In this document: one piece after another, positions 23,501 to 35,500 of the stretch
Position numbering within the stretch: the stretch's first letter is position 1
How the letters are laid out: the number at the start of each line of letters is the position of its first letter
NCBI GenBank assembly: GCA_021018815.1
Contig: JAITYX010000052.1
Coordinates: 486,501-550,500 of the forward strand
Source: Talinum fruticosum
Lineage: Eukaryota; Streptophyta; Magnoliopsida; Caryophyllales; Talinaceae
DNA length: 64,000 nucleotides
Direction: 5' to 3'
Notes under the pieces: model-generated
Databases searched by the model: none
What the model was told of the DNA's origin: nothing
Seen by the model: the letters and a program-made list of their open reading frames with translations, nothing else
Translations under genes and position numbers: made by a program

Positions 23501-26500
23501 TGAGGTTGTGGAGGCCTTGTTCTTTTTAGGCGTAAAGAGCTCTAAGGTTGTATGTCACAAGTTGGAAGGTTGTATGTCGTAAGTTATAAGAAGCGGGAAA
23601 ATAGTTGTAAAGTTAGTTATAAAAAGTTGTACGAAACTACTGGGCTACGTAATTTGTATACAAATAAACCTTCCATATTCCTCATCCCTTTTACTACAAG
23701 ACACCAATCCCACCTACCCCAAAATAAAACAAAAAAGAGAAAAAAAAAGGGAGGAAGAAAAGAAGTAACAAATTGCCTCCACAAAATAACATGGAGGCAC
23801 CATGAGAGGAGCTACTCTCTGCGAAGTCGATTCTACTTGACTTTTGCGCCCCTGCCAGAAATGGTGAAAAGGGGTCGTCCAAAGAAGAATTTGAGGGAGG
23901 AGGTTACGGTTGAGGAAATTTGAAGTTCTGTAGTGTAGATCATAGTCTTGATGTTACGGTAAACCCTAATCCTATTTATTATGGGGCAAGAAACGATTGC
24001 ACTAATATAGGTAGAAGTAAAATCGACTGAATTGGTCGGATATGGTTGAGGATGAAGTGGATGGTCCATCGTCTCCTTTGTTTGAGGTTTTGGCTAGTAT
24101 TGACCAGTTGAGCCTCAAATTGAAGCTACTGTCCCACTGGAGAAAGAGAATGGCAATGTGGAGTTTGGGAAGGAAGGAGAAGGTCGGAAGAAGAGTTTTA
24201 GTTCTCTATTTTCTGGGAATTAGATTCCAGAGAAGGGGTTTGACCTTCACTTTGTTGAACGCAGCCAACAAGGTGAGGCTAAAGTGGTGCAAATAATGGC
24301 AGAGGATGTTCAGGAAGAAATTGATTACTGAGCACTTTTCTTGTTGGCTCCATTATTGGCCCTATGCCTAATTAGGTTGTTAGGATTTTTGTGGAGAAAT
24401 TTTGGTGAGATGAGGCTAAACCTGAGATTAATTACCATGCTACTGGATGGTATGTTTTCAGGTTTGATACTAAGGACGCTATGAACCAAATACTTCGTGG
24501 TGGACATTGGATGATTGGAGGTAAATCATTCATTCTCGAGTCCAATTTCATTTTGATCAAGGTGTGTGTACTCAAATCCCTATTTGTGTGAAATTCCCTA
24601 ATCTGGATTTGCATTACTGGTCTGCTCATGGCTTAAGCAAATTGGCTAGTGGGATTAGTGTTCCTTTATTTGCGGATCAATGCACTGCATCCAAAGAGAG
24701 GGTTTCTCATGCCCATGTTCTAATAGAGGCTGATGTTTTTAAGCCTTTGCCTGAGGTGATTCTTTTGTATGACCTCTATTGTAATGGTTTTTCCCAAGTT
24801 GTTCATTATGAGTGGGTTCCTTATTATTGTCATAAGTGCAAAAAAATAGGGCATGAAGAGGAAGTTTGCAGGATGCACAGCTCTAAGCACATATGGGTTC
24901 CTAAAAATAGCTCAGGGACTGAAAATGTGGCTAGTATTGAGGGTGCTGAGGGGGATGTTCCTAGTGAGGAGACTACTTATACTCTAGTTGCTGAAGAGGA
25001 CACTACTCCCACCACAGTACCTATTGTTGTTGATAAGCCTCTTGTGAGGTCTAGAGTGCTCCTAGTAGGATGAGGACTAGTGTTTCTACACTGTCAGCCA
25101 TAGGGCAATGCATTTAGCGCACTGGTTGGAAGTTCTCCAACAATGTTTGGGAGGGGGTTGGCATGAGCAAGTTTGGCAAAGCTAAGAGTATGGAAGGGCT
25201 TTGGGATAGGCTCAAGCATGAAGATTCTATGTTGGAATGTGAGAGGCCTGAATGACCTCCACAAACTCATGTTAAGGAGCAGAATTTTATTGTTGCAAAT
25301 CAGTTATTCCCTCAATTTTGTTTCAAGGCAAATTATGCAGAGCATTACAATGGCAAAATTTGGGTTTTTCGGCACCGTAGATTGAAATGTGACAGTTCTA
25401 AACTTTGCAGTCAGTTAGATTAATGGTCCTTTCTCTGGGGCTATTACTATGGTGTATGCATCTAATTCAGGGCAGGAACTTTGGCATGACACCGATGCTC
25501 TATCTGGTCATACTGTTGGTCTATGATTATTGTTAGGAGACTTTAATGTTGTGCTATCTCAGGAGAGGATCTCAAAGGCAATTTCAGATCAAGATGACAC
25601 CGATGCTCTATCTGGTCATATTGTTGGTCTATGATTATTGTTAGGAGACTTTAATGTTGTGCTATCTCAGGAGAGGATCTCAAAGGCAATTTCAGATCAA
25701 GATGATATTGATGATTTTGGTAACCGTCTTGCCAGGAATGATGTGTGATGCTCCGGCTACTGGTCATTGTTTTACTAGGACATATAAGCAGCCAAATTCA
25801 GGATGAGCTCCAACCCAATCCAGGTTCTATTGTGTTGCAACAGTTTGAGAAGGGAAGGAATTCTTGCTGATTACACAAAATTCAGAAAGGTCAAGGAGTC
25901 TGTTCTTAAGCAAAAGGCAAAGGAGAAACTTTTGAAGTATGGTGATGAAATTGACAAGTACTTTCATGCACTGACTCGGCAGAGGAGGTGCTTTAATGCT
26001 ATTCACAGAATTGTTGATCAAGGTGGGTATGAGCACACAACTCAGGATGGAATATCTTCAGCTTTTGTTGACTTCTATTCTAACTTGATGGGAACTGCAA
26101 TGAGAGAGGATACAAAATGGTCCACTCATCTTTGATGCTCATGCTGCAACACTTTTTGCCCCATTCTCAAGTAAGGACACTAAAAGTGCTTTATTTAGCA
26201 CTTAGTTTAAAAAGCGCGCTTAGGCGCAGAAAAGCCCGAAGCCCACCCCTTGCGCCTTGCAAGGGGTGAAGCCCAGCCCCTCCAAAAGCCCTCTGAGGCA
26301 CACGCCTCAGTCTGTGCCTCAGTCAAGGCGCAGTTGCGCCTCGTGCGCCTTGCTTGCCTCAATGGGCTTTTTTCTATTTTTTCTATTTTTCTCCCTCTCT
26401 CTTTCTTCCCCCTCTCTTGTCTTTGTCTTTGTTAGACAATTAGTAAGTGGGTAAATTGCCCCACCTTTTTCAATTTGTGCTATTTTTTCTTTTTTTGGTT

Positions 26501-29500
26501 AAAATCGTAGCGAATGCATTGTGTTATCACAATCTAAGCCTCTTTGTAATATTTTTCGTAGTACAATGATATCTAATCACTTATTTGATGTCATTACCTA
26601 GCATATTCGATCAAAAATATTGCTTAGCATTGATTTTCAAGCATTTTTAAGTAAGTGCGCCCCGTTCCAAAAGCCCGCGCCCTGGCCCCAGGACCCTCTG
26701 CGCTTTTGTGCGCCTTGAGCTTTTTAAAACTAAGATTTAGCATGGATAGTAATAAAGCTCCTGGTTTAGATGGATTTTCTGCAGGGTTCTACAGCAAGCT
26801 CATGATATAGTGGGAAATGATGTTGGACAGGCTATTCTGTCCTTTTTTCAGAATGGGAAATTGTTGAAGCAGATTAACAGTACATTGATTACTCTCGCCC
26901 CTAAGAAGGTTAATGCTACTCAGGTATTGTATTTCAGGCCTATTGCTTTATGTAATGTCCTCTACAAGGCTGTTTCAAAAACCTTGGCTACTAGGGTCCA
27001 AGGGGTCTTGGCTGATCCCATTAATGCCTGCCAAAGTGCATTTGTCAAAGGAATAGACACAGCTGATAATATGTTCCTGGCTCACCAACTTGTGAAACAT
27101 TAAGAAAGGAAGAATATTTCCCCTCTTGCTATGATGAAAGTGGATATTAGGAAAGCCTATGACACGCTGGATTGGAACTTTTCACAGGTTATCCTATTAG
27201 AGTTTGGCTTTCCCTCTGAGTTTACGAAGTTAATCTTGAGTTGTGTAACGACTGCTAGCTTTTCAGTCAATGTTAATGGGAGCCTAAAGGTTTCTTTCTT
27301 GGGGCTCATGGGCTTAGACAAGGTAACCCTCCATCACCCCATCTTTTTGTTTTGTGCATGGAAGTGCTAGCTATGGGCCGTGATATGGCAGCTACAAGTC
27401 CTGGCTTCTCCTTTCACCCAAGGTGTGCCAGGATTAGGTTGACACTTCTGGCTTCTGATGATGATGTCCTCATATTCTCTAGAGGAGATTTGCCCTCTAC
27501 TCAGTGCCTTTGGAATTGCTTTTAGGAGTTCTCTAGGATGTCTGGTTGGTTTGTATGGCAATGCTGAGAAGTTTGAGTTGGATCTTTCGGGGTGCGTCTA
27601 TTGTTGCTACAAGCTTTTCTATTGGTTCCTTCCCATTCAGAATTGCCTTTATCAACAAGAAGACTTACTCATAGTATGTGCCAGCCTCTTACAGATAAGA
27701 TTAAGTGAAAATTGACTTAATGGGTAGTGAAAAAGCTCTCTTATGCAGGCAGGAATCACTGAAATTACTGATCCAACTAGTGATTTCAGGGTTCATTGAG
27801 TTTTGGTCTCAAATCTTTCTCCTTCCCAAGCATACTTTTCAGACTATTGAATCTTATGTGGCAAATTTCTGTGGAGCAGTGGCATTAATGGGAAGAAAAT
27901 GGCACTAATCAGTTGGATTGGAGTGTGTCAGCCACTTAGGAAGGGTGGGTTAAATTTTAAGGAGGTGTTGGCTTGGAATAAAGCTTTGTGTTTAAAGTGG
28001 TTATGGAAGCTAGAGAACTCCAATTCTGTATTTACCAACTGGGCTAGAGCATATATGCTGAATGGTCAATCTATTCTCTGTGTGCAACTACATAGTGATG
28101 ATGCATAGGGATGGAAGAAGCTTTTGGGACTTCGAGATGAGATGCTAATCTGTGTGGGAGGTAGGGAGGCTGCTAGACAATGGATGCAGAGTCAGAATGT
28201 GTATAAAGTTAATGCTGGTTATCAGCTATTTTTCTGTACTCAAACTGCAGTTGTTTCTTGGTGGAAAATGGTCTGGAAAAACTGGGTTTTAGAGTGGCAA
28301 AAATTGGCTTGCAGCTCATGACATGCTTGCTACTGCTAGTTTGCTACTTGCTGTGTGCTATGTGGGGAAGAGGGTCAGGACAGCTGCAACCATCTCTTCT
28401 TCCTTTGCCCTTATGGAGATAAGTTTTGCTATGGGCGAAAACGAGGCACAGAGAGAGAAGATGAAGTGGTTCAGTACAAGGTGCCCAGGCAACACTCAAG
28501 AAAGCAAATGGTTGAGAACTCTTCTGGCAGCTGCTGTACAAGAGATTTGGAGGGAGAGATGTCTCAGAAAGTTTCAGAACAGGCAAAGGTCAATGGTTAC
28601 CATAACCCTGCAAATTTAGTATTTGTGCTGCCTTAGAGCTGATCATATGGTGTTGAATTGGAGTTACCTGATTGATTATATGGTAATTGTATTTTGGCAT
28701 GCTTGTACTGAACCTCTCCTTTTTTGGGAATATTAATACTAATTATTTGCCTCCCCCAAAAAAAAAAAAAACACTACTTCCACAGCTAAAGAAAATATTA
28801 ATCAGACTTCCGAGGTTATATAATCCTGGGATCAACCAATCTGAAATAAATATTAGAAAGCATGACTTCAGGCAAACCTGGCTAACATGTTGCTGCTCTA
28901 TGTTTGCACTAGATGTTTGATTGAAATGTAATGGAGTCTGTAGCTGAGAGTCCATTTGTCTGGAGGACTGGGAACTGATTTGCAAAGTCTCTAACTGGTT
29001 TATCGATATATGAGATGGAGAAGATGGCTGTCGGTCAGGTGGTTGCTCTGTTTCAGAAGAAGCAGGACGTTGGTACTGGTTTCCTGCAGGAGAGAAGATG
29101 CCAGATTGTATGTTTGTGCTACTTTCCTGTGTGGCACTAGATGAATTGTCCTGCAGAAGACATTTAAAAAGCATGTAATCCATTTCAGTTTACCAAGACC
29201 AAATATTGGGAGTCAAACAAATAAATACTTGCCACAAATTTTCAAAAAGTTTTCTGTATTCGCAGGAACATTACACAGTCACTGCATGTAAGGGATGCAT
29301 AATTGCAAGCTACAATGCCTAAATAGTACATACTCACCGCACGCAAAGCATTTGGCCGATTGCTCCCTCGTATATTGACAGAGTTTGATGCTGATCTACA
29401 GAGTATGGTGATTGCAAAAAGAAAATAGAATTAGATTGAAGGGTGATTTAAAAAATTCCCCACTTCTAAGCCCCATCTGTGTCTAGGGTGCAGGTGCAGG

Positions 29501-32500
29501 CATTGCAGGACATATTGTAGAACCAACATCCAACTTCACAAGAATAAAAACATGCACCTGGATGAAACATTTTCAACAAGGAAAAGAAAGATGCCCAGTG
29601 GTAGAATGAGACCCTAATGAACAAGACCTGATTAAGAGTCAGAACTCAGAACAATAACTGCTTGATTCATGAAGCCTACACGATAATATTCAATAATAAA
29701 CATTGGCTTTCATACCATGCAGGGCCTTCAAACACCTATTTTTCACATTCTTGACAACAAAAGATATATAGTGGCTATTTCTAGACAAATAAAATAACTG
29801 TAAGGGCATCCAACATATAAGGCGAAAAAGGATTATGAAGACTCCATGAGGGAAAAGAATAATAATAGGAAGAAGAAGAAGGTGAAAAAGTATAACTGCA
29901 AGAGCTGTCATTAGGTTACTTAAACCCTCCCCCTTCTTCTTGCAGAAGCTATTTATGTTAAACTATACTAGATTGGGAAAATAGATTACATGAAAGGAAA
30001 AGATAATATATGCAAGAGGACAAGTAATAATACTCTCCCAAAAAACGTACATAAATAATAAAAAAGGATATAATAATATTAAAATCGACTCATTAATGAA
30101 GCATAGCCTTCAAATTTCAGAGAATAGCTCCCTAAAGAATAATAAAGACACCGAATGAAGCCAGGAGACTCATTTAAGTCGCCAGAAGCTAATTGGAAGC
30201 ACATTGTAACTGAAGTTACTATTCAAGTTCAAAATTTCCTTTAGAAGGAAAAACATAAAATTTGTTTATGAGAAACTTTTTACTCCTATCAGAATGTAAT
30301 AATTTTGTCAATCAGCTTACCACACATGTGAATAAGATATCAGAACAAAGAAATGCAGATAAAACGGGAAGGACCACCTGAGTTCTCCATTCTTTGGCTT
30401 CTTAGGATCAGCAAAACGAACAGCTAATGGCCGATCGCAACCCTGAAGAAAACAGCGTAAAACAATTGAGTTAATGTCAAAACAGAAATTGAAAAAACAA
30501 CAAATAAATATGAAGATAGCAAATTTACTCTCATCACGTATGTTCCATCTAACCCATTGATTGCTGCCACTGCCATATATCTATGAGAAAAACCCACAAA
30601 ACCGCATCCTGCGCATTTTTTAGTCATGCATTTGGACGACTTCAAATAAGATCTAGACAATGCGCCTAAGAAAGCATAAGATTAAGAACTAAACATAGTT
30701 AAAGATTAAAAAGGTAGGGGTTTTATGGCATTCAAATAAGAATGAGAAGCAAGAACACCAGTCATACAACATATTCTCCGTCCTTTTTACTTGTAAGGAG
30801 TTGTAAGGCTGTAGACACTAAGCTTTAAGGTTGTAAGGAGCGGGTAAGATAGTTATAAGGTTAGTTGTAAAAAGTTGTAAGGAACTGTAAGGAGTTATAA
30901 GATAGTTGTAAGGTCAGTTGCAAAGAGCCGTAAGAAGCTAAGATTACACCAGCACCACCCACTAGAGTACGGATTGCAACAGGGCAAGGGCGGGATTCCC
31001 TCCAATGCAGGCCCCGACCTGAGGTGAGGAAAAATTCCCTGCCCACACCCGCTCCCCGTTTTCTTGTATTATTTTGGGTTTTGCATAATGTTCCAAGCTA
31101 TGAAGGGCACTTTGGACATATGACACTCAGCCCTTTTTATAAAAGACAAGCAAAACACAATCCCCTTTAACAGCCAACTCCTCCCCTTCCCCTCCCTCTC
31201 TTAGAATCTCCTAAAAGAAGCAATTTGCACACCCAGAAAAACATCTTGTTCATGTTTCTCCATCTTAGCCAAGCTTCTTCCAGTCGTCTCCACACCCCGA
31301 CCACCACCACCAACCATATCATCGATGCTGCTCCTTCCTCATTCCTCACCACCATGCCGCGAAGCCAGTGGCTCCACCTAGCACAAGATAACACTGGTTT
31401 TTTTTTTCCTAATTTGTGAAAGATACGATGAATTGTTGTCTATTTTCGCAATGAATAGCCACTAAACAGGATAAATTTTTGAAGCTTATGCATGCTTATT
31501 TGAGTTTTTGGGTCTTCAATTGGTCAATTTTGAAGTTGACTCAACATTTATTCACATGTATTAGGGACCCATCAGGATTGAGAACCCGCCGGCGCAGGGG
31601 ACGGGGAGTAGCTTCCTCCAGAAGCAGGGGCATGGACGGGGTGTGATTTGGGCAGTGGGGACGGGAACGGCACCCCCTGGCCCTGATCTGCCTGCTGCCA
31701 TGCCTAACCTAGTGTAGAGCCTATGAGCAATGTGAATCCGCCATTGCAGGATCTTGGGAAAAATTGACAATTATCAAACTACAAATTAAAAACAATGGCA
31801 AGAAAAGGCTATTACATAATTAACAAACTTTAACCTAAAGCAAGAACAAGAATAACACAAACTAAGGATGAGTTACAAACCACGACTTTGCCTTGACTGG
31901 TCACGCATTATGTACACATCAACCACCACTCCGTAAGAGGAAAATATCTGACAAAGAAGAGTTCTTGTTAGAGAAGTTGTAAAACATCCCCATATGTACA
32001 ACAAAGGGTCAACTTGTAATGAAGAAATATAAGTTTAATAAAAGTTTGGTAACAAAACAACTCCCAAAGTTCGATTGTCAGCACGGATAAGAACACAAGA
32101 CCTAGACCGCCATTTCCTCAAGGAACGTATCACGTAGAGATATTGTCTAGTCATAAATTGCTAATAAGCTTGGCTTGGAATACAAATAAAAGCTATAATA
32201 TTGGAGTTGGCTTGTGAAACGACAAAAACATTTTTTTTAATAAGGATGAAATGACAAAAACATTACTTCCAGAATTTCCTCTTTCGAAGCTTCTTTGTTC
32301 AAGCCATTTACATACACCTTGTGAGGCATTCCTGTAACAATAAACTACTACTTGGATTAGCTCAAGTAGCAGACTTTAGGAAAATATAGCTTCAACTTCA
32401 TTGGCAGATAGTGGATAAGTAATAAGAAGCCAAAGATGAACATCCAGCACTATGAGGCACACAAGGTCTCAAGCTCCTGGAAAGAAAATACCTGGTCCTG

Positions 32501-35500
32501 TAAAGGTTGAATCTGAGTGCACCAAGCCTATACAATGCGCTCCACAAAGGATCACAAAACAGAGAGAAAAGTGAGCATCCAGCCACTTCAAAAGTTAGGA
32601 TAGATATTATCCTATTCAAAAGAAGATTCATGATCTAGAAAGAGATGGATCATGTCACATAAACTAAGACAAACAACTTAGTTCATTGCACCTCACAATA
32701 TCTGAGCAGAGCTTTCCATGAAACTTTTTAGAGAAAATGTCAAAGCTTCATAGAAAATTTTACAGCTCTATTGAAGTTTCAAAGGCTCGTCTACACATTC
32801 CAAGAATCATCCACAAATTTTTAAACCTTATAAGGACCTTGGGCTTTCATCTACAAATTTCAGCTCTCCTAAAAGTTTGTGTTATGCAAAAGATCTATAG
32901 CTTTCTACAAATCTACAGGCAGATACAACTGTATCAGAACAAGTGAAAGAGCCTACATGCCCTTGCAAGAGGGTAATGCAAGAGAAATCCCCCACCCCAA
33001 AAAAACCACTATTCCCAATTTGGGTCTCTTAGTAGGGTCTAGATGCAAGCAATCTTACCCTTACAAGTAGAGAGACCAATTCCAAGAGTAATAAGGAAAA
33101 AAATCAGGAAACATTTTGATGAATTAAACCTTGTATAAGGTTTTTTTTTATTTCTTTGAGGGGGGAATGCAACAACAGTAGTAGTAATTGAAAACATCAG
33201 TCCTCAATTAAAATTAAAAAAAAAGGAATAATCTTATCAAAAATAATAGCAAATATCAACAGATAGAGATAGCATAAAGAAGGGGTGGGGGACTGTCCTA
33301 GAAAATAATATTAAGTAGAAAACAAACTCAACTAATAGGAGTTACATAGTTTGTAAGCCAATAAGCATCAACGTTCAAAGCCAAAGTGAAAAAGGTCAAC
33401 GATCTAACGTACGTCACCCTACCCGTAAACCTCTGGAAACTCTTATCTTGGGTCATGTCCTCCTTATGTCACAAATGTATAATATCCAGTTTCATCATCT
33501 CATTTCCATTCTTCTTTGCTCTTTCCCTACCTCTTTTACATTTCGAAATGTCAATTTTCTCACACTTCTTTATGGGTGCAAGGATCCTTTTCTTGATGTG
33601 CTCAAGCCATATGAGTCATGTTTCATCTCATCCTCTGTTGGTGTTACTCCTACCTTTATTCTAATCGCTTCATTCCTTATCTTATCCAATCTTGTATGAC
33701 CACACCTCAACTAAATCCTCCTTGTTTCTACAATTATCATTGTTTGGACCTGAGTCTTCTTAATCAACCAACCAACATCTTACCTAGACTCGGACACAGG
33801 TGTTGCAGGTGAAGATCCAAGTGTCTGACTTGTCAAGTCTCAAAAATTGGGACACTATAAAAATCTTGGACAGATCTGGGGCCACTATTTGGCCCTTCAC
33901 ATATTTTGTCTCTTAAACCAACATTACAGAGTAGAAAAATACCTAGGCGTTCTCTTTCTCCATCAGCATACTTCACTCTTAAGGGGCCTGTTGCCTGTAA
34001 ATAACAAGATTATTCAGAAATGAGAACATCTAGCACATAAGAAGACAATAAATATAGCAAATGGAACATACTCCAGGTAAAGTAAATCGATTGTGCAAAG
34101 CTGTTATTGCCCTCTCGGCCTCCTCTATAGATGCATACTTCACAAAACAGTATTCTGCCAAATACAGGAAGAAATACTAGCTTAATAATAGGAAATAGTA
34201 TAGCACCCCATCCCAATTTTCTTTATAGTTTGGAGAAGCATTTTGTATTTTGACAACCACAAAGATAACAGCCTGACAGTGATAAACACAAAAAATGACA
34301 GAACTCCTTATTATTAAAAATCCATAGAATAAAACCTCCATAAGTTAGTGTCGATGTGTACACAGGTTCTTAAACTCAAGATCAAAATCATATACGTGTA
34401 CACATCAATTCAAGAGTGTCCAAACACTATATAAAACTCTAAAAAGCCACCGAAGCTGAATTTCTCATTTGTTTTCTTCGCATACCTTAAATTCACATGA
34501 AGTTTTTTTTTTTTTTCAAAACATGAGTATATACGTACAGGTCAACTGCATTGATGAGTAGATACCTTGCTGTTGACCAGTCCTTTTATCATTGAGGAGA
34601 ATGACCTCAACAACTTTTCCATGCTCTTCAAACAAATGGCGAATCTACAACGCCAAGAGCAAATACAAGAACATTACATGAAAGATTACATTTGAGGATA
34701 CAATCATCAAGGCAGGACAAAATTTCGAAATGACTCCATCAGCAAACAGCCATGTTGTTCGTTGCTAACAAACAACTACAAGGGTCACACTGAACTAAAT
34801 CATTTTTCATTATTCTATCAATAACAACTACTGACGTTACCACTCTTTCCTGTCCCCGCCCAGTTGGCTCCCACTGAGGAGGGGACTGGGGGTGCAACTA
34901 TATAATTCCGAAGCTATAGAACACAATCCACCCTATCCCCCCCAACCCCAAAAAAAAATAGAAGAAAAATAAATAGATGAATGAAGGTTGGAAACAACAA
35001 ACAGATTGATTAGATTTCCTTGCAAATCAACACCTCATCTCCAAACCCAGCCAAGTTTGCGAGATTACAATGTGGAAAACATTGGCACTGTGCTGAAACA
35101 TAAAACTCAAATGAAAAAGTCACGAAGCATATGAGATGACAAACATGGCTGAATAACTCAAAAAAAACAAAAAAAAACAATTTACCTCTTCTTCCATCAC
35201 AGTTCTTGTAATTGCGCCCACAAAAAGTTTAGCGTAATTGCCCCCGTCATTAAGTTCTACCAAGAGGGAGGAATAAGTGAATAACATCAGTGACCGCATC
35301 TTACAAAACAAGGAACGAATTCAGGTGTAAACTCAATATCACTGCAGAAAAACTTTCAAAAGTACTGAACTATGAGCACATCACCTAATATCAGTGTTTA
35401 TGCTAGCGACAACATTCATCACAATTTAGAGAACATGGTGGTAACCAAATTACAAGAGAAAACTAGCGTCGAAGACCGTAATGTAAAGGACCAAATAATG

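Larger units (their letters stand above)
23820..28769 (+). mobile_element. nearly full-length LINE (L1-type), plus strand, with insertion
   Basis: A non-LTR retrotransposon in FCA intron 11, opposite to the gene. ORF1 begins [15 protein letters not shown] at 23861. It continues through a DUF4283-like part ([20 protein letters not shown], about 24460-24525) to a CCHC zinc knuckle ([14 protein letters not shown], about 24831-24872). The endonuclease starts [13 protein letters not shown] near 25217 and includes LLGDFNVV. Reverse transcriptase: [52 protein letters not shown], then the C-terminal [20 protein letters not shown] region. The poly(A) tail is at 28756-28769. Frameshifts and stops make it inactive. 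A 108-bp tandem duplication and a 534-bp hAT-type MITE interrupt it. The 5' boundary is approximate. Confidence 0.85.

Noticed and set aside
26250..26454. Short frames within the MITE at 26.2-26.7 kb
   Set aside because: They lie in GC-rich inverted arms of a non-coding element defined by target-site duplication.
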